A stretch of 39,732 nucleotides of DNA from Candidatus Gemmiger stercoripullorum (GTDB taxonomy: Bacteria > Bacillota > Clostridia > Oscillospirales > Ruminococcaceae), in assembly GCA_019119365.1 (NCBI GenBank), contig DWXD01000019.1:1-39732 (forward strand). Reading direction: 5' to 3'. This document shows positions 6,901 through 15,113 of the stretch, in pieces. Both the position numbers and the translations under genes were made by a program. The notes under the pieces are model-generated. The model was given only the letters and a program-made list of their open reading frames with translations, had not been told where the DNA came from and did not search any database. The first letter of the stretch is position 1. Every line of letters starts with the position of its first letter.

Positions 6901-8877
6901 ACAGGCGTTGCCATAAACGGCGGCCGCATTGGACAGCCGGAGCCCGACCGCCTGCGCGCCGCCCGGCAGGCGGACGAACCCGGCCACGCCGCCGACCCCG
7001 GCAGGCTGCCAAACCTGCTGCGCCGCCCGGCAGCGGGCCGCCGGGTCCGCCTGCCCGCCCGAAGACGCGGCCGAGGCCCCCAGCAGCAGGCCGGTGACTT
7101 CGCCTTCGCATTCCAGCGCATACAGCCCGGCGTCTTGCCCCGCCAGGCTGACGCCGACCAAACCGCCGATCCCCGCCGCGGGCGTGTCCGCCCCGGCCCG
7201 CTGCGGCAGCGCCAGGGCGGCCCGCACCTGCACGCTGCCCGCGGCATTGCGCACGCGGCCGGTGTTTTCGCCGCACAGCGCGCCCACCGCGCGCAAACCG
7301 GGCAGCGCCAGCGAGGCCGCGCCCTGCCGCCAGTTTACCTGCACGTCGGCGCGGCGCAGCGTCAAGTTCTGGATGGCGCCCGCGTTGCAGCCGAACAGCC
7401 CGATACATTCCGCCTGCCCGCCCGAAGCAAAGACCGAAGCGCCGCGCAGCTGCAAACCGGACAGCACATGGCCCCCGCCGTTGAGCGACCAGCCGCGGGG
7501 CAGTTCCGGCACCGTGGGGAACGCCACGGCGTGCGCGGGCGCCGGGCTGTCGGCCCAGGGGCGGGTTTCGCCCGCCTGCGGTGCCTGGTAGACAAGCGCC
7601 GCGCCGCCGGTCCAGTCCAGCTCTGCGGCGGTCAGCAGCAGGTCGGCCTGCGCGTAGCGCCCGGTCAGCCAGCGCAGGTTGTACAGGTGGCGGAAGCTGG
7701 CGATGCGCCCGTACAGCACACCGCCGCGGATTTCAGTGTCTTCGGCCAGCAGCGTGTTGGCCCGGCCCGTGAGCACGGGGCGGCTGGCCGTGTAGCAGGC
7801 GGCCGCCTGCTGCGCGGGGCGGGCGGTCAGGCGCACAAAGATATCCTGCGGCGTTTCCAGCCCGGGCAGGCGGGTCACGCTGTACAGGCTCGTGCGCTGC
7901 AGCGCGTCGCTCGCCGCACACCGCCCCAGCAGCTCGGCGCTGGCCATGGCGTCCAGCGTGAGCGTAAAGACGCCGCCCGCACAGCGCAGCGGGAACCACA
8001 TCTCGGTTCCGGTCTGTTCCCGCACGCCGTTTGCATCATAGGCGAAGACCGTCAGGCGCGCGAGCGCAGCGCCGGATGAGTATTGCACTTCGGCGTCCGT
8101 TTCCAGCGCGGCCAGCGGCACAAGGATATCGCACAGCGGCGCGCCGTCCGCGCGCAGCAGCGTGGCCGTATATTCCACATCGCGCGGGGCGGCGCTACCG
8201 CGCCAGCTCAGCGCCAGCGTCTCGCCGTTGACAAGCGCCGCGCCCTGGATGCGCAGTTCTTCCCGCTGCGGCGGCACTCTGCTCTGCACAAGACCCGGCG
8301 CATAATACCCGACCAGGCTGTGGGCGCGGCGGTGGGCCGCGCTGCGGTCGGTGATGTCGGTGGCGTCTTGCTGCGCGCCGAAGCGCAGCCGCGCGGCTTC
8401 GCTGTCATAAAAGACCGAAAAGACTTTGCCGGTCTGCATGTCGATCTCCAGCGCCAGCGAGGCGTTCAGCAAAGCGGCGTCATAGATATAAGGCTCCAGC
8501 AGCTGCGCGGCCAACCGGCCCGCCGCGGTCCCGGGGTCTGCCTTGTCATAAAAAAGCACCCGCACACGGTCCGGGTAGGCGGCCGCCTCCGCAGCCGCCC
8601 CCGCGCCGTCCGGGGTGCTGTAAACGCCGGTCACGGCCACATCGGCCGCCCCGGCCAGCCAGGCGTCCAGCCCGTCGGCCGCCGCCAGGCGGGCCAGCGC
8701 CAGCTGCGCAGCCTGGCAGACCGTGCGCGCGTTGGCTTCGTTGCGGGCAAAACGGCTGCGCCGCGCATACGCCGCCAGCCCGGCCCCCGCCAGGGTGGCC
8801 AGGATCAGCATGATCGCCAGCGCGACCATCAGCTCGATCAGCGTAAAGCCCCTGCAGGCCTGCAACTTTCCGCGCAA
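3937..8877 (-). CDS. Giant type IV prepilin-like surface protein with GLUG repeats
   Basis: About 1646 aa, some ten times an ordinary pilin. The N-terminus [33 protein letters not shown] is a textbook class III prepilin signal (cleavage Gly, Phe +1, Glu +5). Residues ~30-480 are a mixed globular region. Residues ~480-1360 carry roughly 25 GLUG-type repeats (GGLVG-N-GTV-x-C pattern), rich in Gly, Ala and Cys. The C-terminus (~1523-1640) is a Pro/Thr/Ser/Ala/Glu low-complexity stalk ([14 protein letters not shown]) with no LPxTG motif. I prefer the TTG start at 8877: AAGAAGAAGGGG lies 6 nt upstream and the leader has normal length. A GTG at 8940 is the alternative. An internal promoter (8946-8974) lies just upstream. 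A pilus-displayed adhesin is inferred. Confidence 0.85.
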   Translation of the reverse strand: MRGKLQACRGFTLIELMVALAIMLILATLAGAGLAAYARRSRFARNEANARTVCQAAQLALARLAAADGLDAWLAGAADVAVTGVYSTPDGAGAAAEAAAYPDRVRVLFYDKADPGTAAGRLAAQLLEPYIYDAALLNASLALEIDMQTGKVFSVFYDSEAARLRFGAQQDATDITDRSAAHRRAHSLVGYYAPGLVQSRVPPQREELRIQGAALVNGETLALSWRGSAAPRDVEYTATLLRADGAPLCDILVPLAALETDAEVQYSSGAALARLTVFAYDANGVREQTGTEMWFPLRCAGGVFTLTLDAMASAELLGRCAASDALQRTSLYSVTRLPGLETPQDIFVRLTARPAQQAAACYTASRPVLTGRANTLLAEDTEIRGGVLYGRIASFRHLYNLRWLTGRYAQADLLLTAAELDWTGGAALVYQAPQAGETRPWADSPAPAHAVAFPTVPELPRGWSLNGGGHVLSGLQLRGASVFASGGQAECIGLFGCNAGAIQNLTLRRADVQVNWRQGAASLALPGLRAVGALCGENTGRVRNAAGSVQVRAALALPQRAGADTPAAGIGGLVGVSLAGQDAGLYALECEGEVTGLLLGASAASSGGQADPAARCRAAQQVWQPAGVGGVAGFVRLPGGAQAVGLRLSNAAAVYGNACAGGVVGSLEGEGAVLAGAHNSGPVQALAGYDAAVSPLAGQFFGGVAGYSAGVALQGCRNTAAPAQGNPPQGDFTGGLVGFLCGGMANCENGAQAAVYGGRFVGGLAGAVCGGTVADSRSAGAVCGQDLTGGAVGCTAADAVLENCAATGSVTALAGSAGGLAGRNEGTIRGGTPGSGAPLTVCAQSGCAGGFAACNTGTVENAALSLDTLRLTGTAGVAGGVAGCNAGAVRGVTVTAQDPWDLTGLTAASLTAVGGAVGENTGTLEEAAVSLSVSGGGALGRIRSLGGLAGVNTGTVCGTVEAFAAQDAAGASGPGDAAGGVVGRNAGTVQGCRVSNLTLQLAGCAESGQAAGGVGGLVGCNTAEGLVRECVIGGEQPCTVQANAGAVGGLCGFNAGRIEGCGSAAPLAKLPQFAAWLQDGEAGADAMTEALARQELALACGSDPLASVATPATAAAANELTAALYGSGCVGGLTGRNAATGTVTGCASGAWLVCSADGSAPAGGCVGENAGGTLRGLLNCAAVRAGAAGTAGGIAGSQADGAQCENCVNLAPAAAPQGGSLGGVIGVWQGGGVTRCFNYGAVTGAAGAAGGVAGAAQAPAQGTLRLLSCRNYGAVTAAHENGDAAGIVGRVQAAAASRATVTLRGCVNAAPALRAGALACGICGRLDAPGAPALYIERCRSYSPVLDAPAAAGVCGPCAAGGELWISGCFAVYDAPGGSPIACGPWAEDAVHTQENFYLTPGAVLPPLGEAPGAAATAESAVSRAAAPAAGEGGRPLFLGTLDTAAAAEPYFAALLTEGTDAGAIGPTTHAVAPDGRIVDAAGRTAGVILFRFGETNGQPGVQPGDIRDRDLRRFYAQQPETPPEPVTPQPTPEPSPTPAPEPSPLPTATPEPTRGAATPQPTAAASPTPTAEPTPTPAPTPGPAQTPAAEPSPSPAATPTAAPSPLPTATPAPTPADIAAPPAPSPTPAPSPTPAPPDQGGEAAA
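3960..4320. repeat. Pro-rich stalk coding repeat
   Basis: Degenerate short repeats encode Pro-Thr/Ser/Ala-Pro units of the giant prepilin C-terminus. Near the 3' end an 18-bp unit (GGCGCGGGCGTGGGCGAC as read on the plus strand) occurs twice in exact tandem at 968-985 and 986-1003 past base 3000 (3968-4003). Such tracts change length easily, so this region may vary between strains. Confidence 0.7.
4750..7430. repeat. GLUG-motif repeat region
   Basis: This part of the giant prepilin gene encodes about 25 imperfect units of 25-50 residues. They are built around GG-(L/V/A)-(V/A)-G-x-N-x-G-x-(V/I) followed by a short variable insert, often with Cys. Examples are [25 protein letters not shown] and [14 protein letters not shown]. 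The units are similar at the protein level but diverged at the DNA level. GLUG repeats are known from large surface proteins, where they probably form a beta-solenoid-like rod. Confidence 0.8.
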
Positions 8878-8945
8878 CGGCAGCCCCTTCTTCTTTGTTT
8901 TTGTCCCTGCGCCCCCGGCTTTTCCGGTTTTGGGGCACACCCCAA

Positions 8946-8974
8946 ATTATACGTTCTCCCGCGCGGTTTTTCAA
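8946..8974 (-). promoter_or_regulatory. Internal promoter for the giant prepilin gene
   Basis: On the minus strand TTGAAA (complement of 8969-8974), a 17-bp spacer and TATAAT (complement of 8946-8951) lie in the 90-bp gap after pilB. Transcription would begin near 8939, which favours the TTG start at 8877 over GTG 8940. It would let the prepilin genes be expressed independently of the assembly genes. Confidence 0.65.
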
Positions 8975-9030
8975 TATCAGCGCGGGAAAGCCCCGGCGTT
9001 TTTCCAAAAACTCATACAGCCGGGCGCGCT

Positions 9031-10716
9031 TTATTCTTCAAACAGTATTTTCAGCGCTTCCTCCGGCGTGGTCACACCTTCGCGCACGAGGTCAAGCGCT
9101 TCTTCGCGCAGCGTGCGCATGCCCTGCGCCTGGCGCGCATGGGCGGCCATCTGCTCGGCCGGGGCGCGCTCGGATATCAGGCGGCGCAGCGTTTTGTCCA
9201 CCGCGACAAGCTCATGGATGGCCACGCGGCCGCGGTAGCCGGTCCCGTGGCAGTGCGGGCAGCCGCGGCCGCGGCGCACCGCGCGCACCTGCGGGCCGAG
9301 CAAAGCGGCTTCCTCCGGCGTGAGGGGTTCTTCCTGCCCGCAGTGGGGGCAGACTTTGCGCAGCAGGCGCTGGGCCACAAGCCCGGCCAGCGCGTTGGCC
9401 GCCATATACGGTTCGACGCCCATATCGGCCAGGCGCGCGACCGAGCCGAGCGCGTCGTTTGTGTGCAGCGTGGAAAACACCATATGCCCGGTGATGGCCG
9501 CCCGCACCGAGATGGCGGCGGTCTCGGCGTCCCGCGTTTCGCCGACCATGATGATGTCGGGGTCCTGGCGCAGCAGCGCGCGCAGGCCGCTTTCAAACGT
9601 CAGCCCGGCCACGGGGTTGATCTGGGTCTGGCTGATGCGGTCGATGTTGCGCTCGACCGGGTCTTCGATCGTGACGATGTTGACGCTGCGGCGGCGCAGC
9701 GCTTCCAGGATCAGGTACAGCGTCGTCGTTTTGCCGGACCCCGTCGGCCCGGTCAGATAGATGATGCCGTTCGGCCGCTGCAGCAGCGGGGCAAACCGCG
9801 CATAGACCGCGTCGCGCATGCCGAAATGGCCGGCGTGGTCGATGGCCGCGCTGTCTGCCAGCAGGCGGAGCACGGCCTTTTCCCCGAACACGGTCGGCAT
9901 GACAGAGACGCGCAGGTTCACACCGCCGCCCTCCTCGCTGTGCGCGCGGAAATGCCCGTCCTGCGGCAGGCGGTGCTCGGCAATGTCCAGCCCCGCCAGG
10001 ATCTTGATGCGGGCGATCAGCGGCTGATGCAGCGTGCGCGGCAGCTGCATATACTCGATGAGTGCGCCGTCGATGCGCATGCGCACGGCGGTGCGGTCCT
10101 CAAACGGTTCGAGGTGGATGTCCGAAGCCCCGGCCGTGATCGCGCGCTGCAGCAGATTGTTCAGCAGCCGGACGGCCGGCGCGCCGTCCTCCGCGGCGCG
10201 CACATCGACCGCGGCGGGGCCGGGCGGCGGGACAGCCCCGCCACCAGGCTGCGCATCGGCTGTGCGCGCAGCGCGCCGGGCCCCCAGATCGGCATAGTAG
10301 TATTGTACGGCTTTCAAAAGCGGCTCCGGTTCGGCCAGCTGGATATCCAGCTCGAGCCCGGTCAGCTGGCGCAGGTCCTCGAACGCGTAATAGTTGAGCG
10401 GGTCGTCGGCCGCAAGGCTCAGCACGCCGCCGCGGCAGCGCAGGGGCAGCACATGGTAACGGACGGCCAGGGCCTGCGGCACCAGTTCCAACGCTTCGCG
10501 CTCGGCTGTCTGCTGGGAAAGGTCGGCAAGCGGCAGGTCCAGCCGCCGGGCCAGCGCCTGCAAAACCTGGCGCTGGGTCGCGAACCCCAGCGCGGTCAGC
10601 GCCTGGCCGATGCGCAGGCCGCCGTGTTCTTTCTGGTACGCCAGCGCCTGCTCCAGCTGGCGGCGGGTGATGGTCCCGGCTTCTGCCAGGATCTCGCCCA
10701 GGCGGATGTCGTTCAT
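9031..10716 (-). CDS. pilB: Type IV pilus assembly ATPase PilB (GspE family)
   Basis: A 561-aa hexameric ATPase that powers pilin polymerisation from the cytoplasmic face. Residues 1-150 form the N-terminal GspE/MshEN-type domain (RLGEILAEAGTITRRQLEQAL). Walker A GPTGSGKTTT lies at ~323-332, the Asp box is TIEDPVE, Walker B is DPDIIMVGETRD at ~384-395, and the His box is STLHTND. A zinc-type tetracysteine (CPHC...CPHC at ~452-490) is followed by GTGYRGRVAIHELV, diagnostic of GspE/PilB rather than PilT. ATG 10716 overlaps the TGA of the upstream PilO-like gene. No PilT retraction ATPase is seen in the window. Length and motifs are complete, so the gene should be functional. Confidence 0.96.
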   Translation of the reverse strand: MNDIRLGEILAEAGTITRRQLEQALAYQKEHGGLRIGQALTALGFATQRQVLQALARRLDLPLADLSQQTAEREALELVPQALAVRYHVLPLRCRGGVLSLAADDPLNYYAFEDLRQLTGLELDIQLAEPEPLLKAVQYYYADLGARRAARTADAQPGGGAVPPPGPAAVDVRAAEDGAPAVRLLNNLLQRAITAGASDIHLEPFEDRTAVRMRIDGALIEYMQLPRTLHQPLIARIKILAGLDIAEHRLPQDGHFRAHSEEGGGVNLRVSVMPTVFGEKAVLRLLADSAAIDHAGHFGMRDAVYARFAPLLQRPNGIIYLTGPTGSGKTTTLYLILEALRRRSVNIVTIEDPVERNIDRISQTQINPVAGLTFESGLRALLRQDPDIIMVGETRDAETAAISVRAAITGHMVFSTLHTNDALGSVARLADMGVEPYMAANALAGLVAQRLLRKVCPHCGQEEPLTPEEAALLGPQVRAVRRGRGCPHCHGTGYRGRVAIHELVAVDKTLRRLISERAPAEQMAAHARQAQGMRTLREEALDLVREGVTTPEEALKILFEE

Positions 10717-11354
10717 TTCGCAAGGCCCTCCGTGTCATACATGTAGGCGGTCAGCTCGTAGCGGAACTCCACCTGGGTTTCGGCGCCGCCCGCGGCGGTG
10801 AGCCAGGCCGATTCGCTGACCGTAAAGCTGCGCAGCTGCAGCGCCGGGTAGTTGGCGGCAAGGTCGTCGAGCAGCGCGGCAAACGCCGCATATGTCCCCT
10901 GCGCCGTGCCCTGCAGCGCCACGGCCTGCAGGCCGCCGGTCCCGGCAGGCGGCAGGGTCTCGTCCCCGCAGGCGGACAGCGCGTAGCCCTGCAGGTCCGG
11001 GGCAGTCGCCGCGCCGATGGTCAAGGCGAGCGGCTGCAGGCCGCTGTCCAGCGCCAGGCCGGTCACAAGGGTGTCCAGTTCCTCGCTGGAAAGCAGGGGG
11101 TATGCGTCCCGCGCCGCCTCCCGCACGGCCGCGGCGGCCGCTTTTCGCTCGCTTTCGTGGGCGGCGGCTTCACCGGCCGCGGCCTGCATCTGCCCGCGGC
11201 GGTCCGCCGCCTGCCGCCGTTCGCGCGCCGCCGCGGCGTGGGCCTGCAGCGCGGGCGACAGCGCAAAGACGCCGTACAGCAGCACAGCGGCCGCGAGCCC
11301 CGCGCCGTACAGCAGCTTTTTATCCCGTTCGGTCACAGCGGTTTCCAGTCTCAT
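10713..11354 (-). CDS. PilO/GspM-like pilus alignment protein
   Basis: A 213-aa bitopic inner-membrane protein. A short cytoplasmic tail (MRLETAVTERDKKLLYG) precedes one membrane helix (AGLAAAVLLYGVFALSPAL). Then comes an Ala/Glu/Arg-rich coiled coil (~35-90), and finally a ferredoxin-fold-like domain ending LRSFTVSESAW...VEFRYELTAYMYD. This is the PilO/GspM plan. Position after pilM and a PilN-like gene, and before pilB, supports it. I start at ATG 11354, which overlaps the TGA of the PilN-like gene; the frame extends upstream without relevance. It should pair with the PilN-like protein and dock onto PilM. Confidence 0.78.
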   Translation of the reverse strand: MRLETAVTERDKKLLYGAGLAAAVLLYGVFALSPALQAHAAAARERRQAADRRGQMQAAAGEAAAHESERKAAAAAVREAARDAYPLLSSEELDTLVTGLALDSGLQPLALTIGAATAPDLQGYALSACGDETLPPAGTGGLQAVALQGTAQGTYAAFAALLDDLAANYPALQLRSFTVSESAWLTAAGGAETQVEFRYELTAYMYDTEGLAK

Positions 11355-11947
11355 GGCGCGGCCTCCTTCGCCCCGTTTTCCGGGGCGGCGAGCACACAGT
11401 CCAGCTGCAGCGTGTAGCCGTCCGCCCCGGTCTCGTAGCCGGCGTAGGCGACCTGTGCAAACAGGCCGCTGCCTTCCAGGCGGCGCACATAGGCCGGGAT
11501 GTCGACGACCTGCGGCAGCACGGCGCTGAAGGTCAGCGTGCCGCTGGCGGCGTCGTAGCCATGCAGCTGCACATGCACACCGGCTTGCGCATCTTCCAGC
11601 GCGGCCAACACCGTGCCGGTCGGGTCCGGGTAGCTGTCCAGCAGGGTCCAGAGCTGTTCGAGCTGCGCCTGATCCGCCTGCAGCGCGGCGGCGCGGGCGC
11701 GGTCGGCCTCGCTCTGCGCATACGCGGCGGCGTTTTCCGGCGTTTCGCACCAGGCGGTCAGGGCCGCCGTCTCCCGCCGCAGGCAGGCGGTGTGAAAGCC
11801 CAGACCACCCCAGAGCAGCAGCGCAGCCGCCGCGGTGACGGCGGCCGGGCCCGCGCGCCGCGCCAACCGCCGCCAGGCCGTGCGGCGGCCGGCGTTTTCA
11901 GCCTCACGCCAGCGGCGGTAAAAATTGTTGCGCTTGGTTCGCATCAT
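11351..11947 (-). CDS. PilN/GspL-C-like pilus alignment protein
   Basis: A 198-aa bitopic protein. A basic cytoplasmic N-terminus (MMRTKRNNFYRRWREAENAGRR) precedes one membrane helix (AAVTAAAALLLWGGLGFHTA), a coiled-coil segment rich in Ala, Glu and Gln (~70-110), and a compact C-terminal domain (GVHVQLHGYDAASGTLTFSAVLPQVVDIPAYVRRLE) of PilN-like ferredoxin fold. The start is one of two adjacent ATGs at 11945-11947 and 11942-11944, 5-8 nt after AAAGGGGGG. In PilMNO systems the N-terminal peptide of PilN binds PilM, and pilM is the gene immediately upstream. Sequence similarity alone is weak, so the assignment leans on topology and order. Confidence 0.75.
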   Translation of the reverse strand: MMRTKRNNFYRRWREAENAGRRTAWRRLARRAGPAAVTAAAALLLWGGLGFHTACLRRETAALTAWCETPENAAAYAQSEADRARAAALQADQAQLEQLWTLLDSYPDPTGTVLAALEDAQAGVHVQLHGYDAASGTLTFSAVLPQVVDIPAYVRRLEGSGLFAQVAYAGYETGADGYTLQLDCVLAAPENGAKEAAP

Positions 11948-12000
11948 CCGCGCCCCCCTTTGGGGTAACTTTCGTTGGGTCCGGGTGCATCCGATACGCC

Positions 12001-12885
12001 TCAGGGCATCAGGCTCCCGGCCGTATACAGGCAGTCCGCCAGCGCCCAGCCAGCAGGCAGGCGCACATGCGGGCTGGGCGGGAACAGCGCGCACCGCAGC
12101 TGCAGCGCCGCCGCCCCGGCCGCGCAAACGGCGAGGTCCCCGGCGGCCGCCCCGCCGAAATAGAGGTCGGTCAGCGCGGGCGCGTTTGCCCCGGTCTTTT
12201 GGAACTGCGCCATGCCGGATACCTTCTGCAATATCTCGGCGGCGCTTTCCGCCGTGCCGCGCGGGTGGAGCAAACGGCCGCGCGTGGCGTATTTGTATTG
12301 TCCCTTTTCAAACAGCGAAGCGCTGAATGTTTCGCCTTCAAACACAAGCAAAATGAAGGTACGCCGGCTGTGCTCGGGCAGCGCCTGCACCAGCCGGATC
12401 AGCCCGGCCTGCGCCAGGTCGATCGTGCACAGGCGCAGCCCCAGCGTATGGGCCAGCGCGATGTAGGGGTCCAGGACGCTCTTTTCCACGCGCGTTGCCA
12501 GCACCGTGTCGGTGCGCCGCGCGGCGTCGCGGTCCAGCAGCATATAATCGTCCAGCGGGTCGGCCGCCGCGCTGCCGGCGCTCAGTTCATGGCTGACGAC
12601 GGCGCGCAGCTGGGCCGGGGGCAGGTGTGGCAGCCTTAAAAGGCGGCTGACAAACTGCCCGCCGCCCAAAACCAGCACCGCCTGCCGCCGCGGCAGGCGC
12701 TCGCGCCGCAAAAACGCCGCCAGCGCTTCGCCCAGGCGGGCTTCGTCGGCAATCAGCCCGTTGATCAGGCAGCCCTCGGGCAATTCGGCCCCACACAGCC
12801 GCCGCACACGGACCCGGCCGCCGCGGCAGACGCCCACGGCGGCCTGCACGGTGCGGCTGCCCAGGTATAGGATCATCCTTGCCAT
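12001..12885 (-). CDS. pilM: PilM-like actin-fold pilus protein
   Basis: A 294-aa cytoplasmic protein with the actin/FtsA-like fold of PilM. The phosphate-1 region ILYLGSRTVQAAVG is at the N-terminus, followed by a typical PilM segment ARLGEALAAFLRRERLPRRQAVLVLGGGQFVSRLLRLPHLPPAQLRAVVSHEL. The family links the PilN tail to the assembly ATPase. The N-terminal loop reads LGSRTV where actin-like ATPases usually have D-x-G-S/T, so nucleotide binding may be altered. The gene starts 17 nt after the pilC stop with GGGGAGG upstream of ATG 12885. It is shorter than Gram-negative PilM (~350 aa), as seen in Gram-positive versions. Confidence 0.8.
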   Translation of the reverse strand: MARMILYLGSRTVQAAVGVCRGGRVRVRRLCGAELPEGCLINGLIADEARLGEALAAFLRRERLPRRQAVLVLGGGQFVSRLLRLPHLPPAQLRAVVSHELSAGSAAADPLDDYMLLDRDAARRTDTVLATRVEKSVLDPYIALAHTLGLRLCTIDLAQAGLIRLVQALPEHSRRTFILLVFEGETFSASLFEKGQYKYATRGRLLHPRGTAESAAEILQKVSGMAQFQKTGANAPALTDLYFGGAAAGDLAVCAAGAAALQLRCALFPPSPHVRLPAGWALADCLYTAGSLMP

Positions 12886-12902
12886 GCGCCCGCCTCCCCT
12901 GT

Positions 12903-14093
12903 TTACACGGTGATCGTGCCGTATGCGCTGTACAGCGGCAGAATCACGGCGGTCACGACCAGCGCCACCACCGCGCCCATGACCACGATCATCAGCGGTT
13001 CCAGCAAACCCAGCAGCTGTTTGGCGGCCTGGTCGGCCTCATAGTCCAGCGTGTCCGAGATGCCGTTCATCATCGCGTCCAGGCGGCCGGTTTCTTCCCC
13101 GACCTGCAGCGCGGCGGCGAGCTTGCTCTCAAACCCGTCCACGCCCTGCAGGGCCGCCGAAAGCGTCCCGCCGCTGCGCACGGCCGCCAAAACCTGCGGG
13201 AACTGGCCCGCGATCCAGGCGTTGCGGACCGTATCGCACGCCGCCTGCAGCGAATAGAGCACCGGCACGCCGCAGGCGTACAGCCCGGCCAGCGTGCGGG
13301 CAAAGCGGGCGGTGCAGATCTTGCGGTACAGTCCCCCGGCAAAGGGGACCCGCAGGCGCAGGCGGTCCCAGCGGCGGCGGAGCCCCGGCGCGCGCAGGGC
13401 CAGGCGCGCCGCCAGCGCCAGCAGCGCCGCCGCCAAAACCAGCCAGTACCAACCGGCGCGCGCGGCGGCGCACAGAGCGAACAGCAGGCGCGTCGGCCAG
13501 GGCAGCGATTCCAGCCCGGCGAACAGTTCGGCAAACTGCGGCAGGACAAAACCGACCAGCACGCCGGTCACGGCCACGACCAAAACGGCCAGGACCGCCG
13601 GGTAGAGCAGGCTGCCCTGCACCTGCCGGGCGGTCCGGTGTTCTTTTTCGTAATAGGCGGCCATCCGCAGGCAGACTTCATGCAGGCGGCCGTTGCCCTC
13701 GGCGCTGCGCACCGCGGCGGCCAGCAGCGGCGGGAAGGCGGGCGAATTGTTTTCCATGGCTGCCGAAAGCGGCGTACCCTCCCGCAAATCTTCGCTTAAA
13801 CGGCGGTAAAGCGCGCGCTGCGCGGCAGGCAGGCCGCTTTCCTGCGCCAGGATGTCCAGCGCCCGCAGCAGCGGCATGCCGGAAGCGATCAGCATGCCCA
13901 GCCCGCGGCAGAAGCCGGACAGGGCATCCGGCCCGAGTGCGCGGCCAGCCCCGGCGCGCCCGGCACGCTGGCCGGTCAAAAACAGACCGGCGGCGCGCAG
14001 CTGGGTATAAAGGGCCTGCGGGTCCGCCGCACGGGCCACGCCGCGCACCTTGCGCCCGGCTGCGTCCCGCGCGGTATAGCGGTAAGTGACCAT
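12903..14093 (-). CDS. pilC: Type IV pilus platform protein PilC (GspF family)
   Basis: A 396-aa polytopic membrane protein, the platform on which PilB acts. It starts MVTYRYTARDAAGRKVRGVA, the conserved GspF/PilC opening, and has the two homologous helical GspF domains (FCRGLGMLIASGMPLLRALDIL at ~70-90 and ICTARFARTLAGLYACGVPVLYSLQ at ~270-290). The C-terminus has the hallmark VGEETGRLDAMMNGISDTLDYE and the final membrane helix MIVVMGAVVALVVTAVILPLYSAY. Three hydrophobic segments are visible. ATG 14093 has GGAGG 12 nt upstream. The gene follows pilD in the same transcript. Family and length are normal. Confidence 0.95.
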   Translation of the reverse strand: MVTYRYTARDAAGRKVRGVARAADPQALYTQLRAAGLFLTGQRAGRAGAGRALGPDALSGFCRGLGMLIASGMPLLRALDILAQESGLPAAQRALYRRLSEDLREGTPLSAAMENNSPAFPPLLAAAVRSAEGNGRLHEVCLRMAAYYEKEHRTARQVQGSLLYPAVLAVLVVAVTGVLVGFVLPQFAELFAGLESLPWPTRLLFALCAAARAGWYWLVLAAALLALAARLALRAPGLRRRWDRLRLRVPFAGGLYRKICTARFARTLAGLYACGVPVLYSLQAACDTVRNAWIAGQFPQVLAAVRSGGTLSAALQGVDGFESKLAAALQVGEETGRLDAMMNGISDTLDYEADQAAKQLLGLLEPLMIVVMGAVVALVVTAVILPLYSAYGTITV

Positions 14094-14131
14094 GGCAGCG
14101 CCCCTTCCTCCCAAAAGCAAAAAACGGCCGC

Positions 14132-14932
14132 TTACAGCAGCGCGAAGTACCAGGCCGCGGCGGCGTCCCCGGCAAACAGCGCCGCCGCGATGCCCGCGCA
14201 CAAAAACGGGCCGAAGGCGATGTGGTCGCGCCGCCCGGCCCGGCCGCGGGCCAACAGATACGCGGCGTACGCGCCGCCGCTGAGCACCGCCAGGAAAGCG
14301 GCGACAAAGGCCTGGGACCAGCCCAGCAGCAGCCCGGCCGCGGCCATCAGCTTGATGTCCCCGCCGCCAAAGCCGCCCGGCACCGCCAGGCAGAGCAAAA
14401 GCATCGGCACGCTGACGCACAGCGCACCGGCGATGTGCCGCGCCGCCAGCGCCGCCCAGCCGCCGTGCAGCACCCCCTGCGCCAGCACAAAGACAAGGGC
14501 AAACGCCCCCAGCGCGGCGTTGAGTTCGTCCGGGATCTCCTGCGTGGCGGCGTCATGGCAGGCGATGGCGTACAGAACGGCGCAGGCAAAAAGCGCCGTC
14601 AGCGCCGGAAACGAGAGCCCCAGCAGCGGACCGGTGCCAAAGCGCGCGCCGCACAAAAGCGCCGCCGCCCCGCCCAGGAGCTCTTCCAGCAGGTGGCGCA
14701 GCGGTATCCGTGCGCCGCAGTAGCGGCACCGCCCGCGCAGAAACAGCCAGCTGAACACCGGGACCAGATCACCGGCCCCCAGCGTGTGCCCGCAGGCCGC
14801 GCAGGCGCTGCGGCCGCGCACAACCGGCGCGCCGCGCGGCAGCCGCCAGGCCAGCACGCCGCCGAAAGAGAACACCGCCGCCCCGGCCAAAAACGGGAAA
14901 AGGCACAGGACGGCCCGCACGGCCCACAGCAT
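14132..14932 (-). CDS. pilD: Prepilin peptidase PilD (A24 aspartic protease)
   Basis: A 266-aa polytopic membrane enzyme that cuts the prepilin leader after Gly and usually N-methylates residue +1. The N-terminal cytoplasmic domain has both CxxC pairs of bifunctional enzymes (C44, C47, C69, C72) in the usual ACGHTL...RCRYCGARIPLRHLLEELLGG context. Catalytic Asp residues are in CHDAATQEIPDELN and GGGDIKLMAAAG. I start at ATG 14932, five nt after GGGGGTG; a TTG at 14953 is possible but adds an odd peptide. It is first in the pilus operon, about 40 nt from the predicted transcription start. Its substrates are very probably the four prepilin-like proteins at 2062-8877. Confidence 0.95.
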   Translation of the reverse strand: MLWAVRAVLCLFPFLAGAAVFSFGGVLAWRLPRGAPVVRGRSACAACGHTLGAGDLVPVFSWLFLRGRCRYCGARIPLRHLLEELLGGAAALLCGARFGTGPLLGLSFPALTALFACAVLYAIACHDAATQEIPDELNAALGAFALVFVLAQGVLHGGWAALAARHIAGALCVSVPMLLLCLAVPGGFGGGDIKLMAAAGLLLGWSQAFVAAFLAVLSGGAYAAYLLARGRAGRRDHIAFGPFLCAGIAAALFAGDAAAAWYFALL

Positions 14933-14979
14933 CCGACACCCCCCGGCGCACAAACATATCTTCCGTATCTTTGTAAGAA

Positions 14980-15008
14980 ATTATAGAAGAGATGCCCGCC
15001 GTTTGCAA
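14980..15008 (-). promoter_or_regulatory. Main promoter of the pilus operon
   Basis: On the minus strand TTGCAA (complement of 15003-15008), exactly 17 bp, and TATAAT (complement of 14980-14985) sit in the AT-rich gap upstream of pilD. The untranslated leader would be about 40 nt. The run of genes from pilD to the PilW-like gene has no strong terminator between members. Confidence 0.8.
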
Positions 15009-15113
15009 CCGTCCCGCGCCATAAAAATGGAATTTTTTTGAAAAAATTGTCGAAATTGGCAAAAAACTGCCCCGCAGGCGCTTCAAAACCAGCCGGGAAA
15101 CTTTCCTCTGCGC

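Noticed and set aside
4750-7430. A CRISPR array or tandem DNA repeat in the GC-rich repeat region
   Set aside because: The units vary in length and DNA sequence, there are no constant repeats with unique spacers, and the frame is one continuous protein with GLUG motifs.
5041-8079. A plus-strand open frame of about 1012 codons opposite the giant prepilin gene
   Set aside because: It is antisense to a well-supported gene and encodes Arg/Ala/Gly/His-rich sequence without family motifs. High G+C removes stop codons, so such frames arise by chance.
8083-10746. A plus-strand open frame of about 887 codons opposite pilB
   Set aside because: The minus strand encodes a complete PilB with all motifs. 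The antisense translation shows only GC-driven composition bias.
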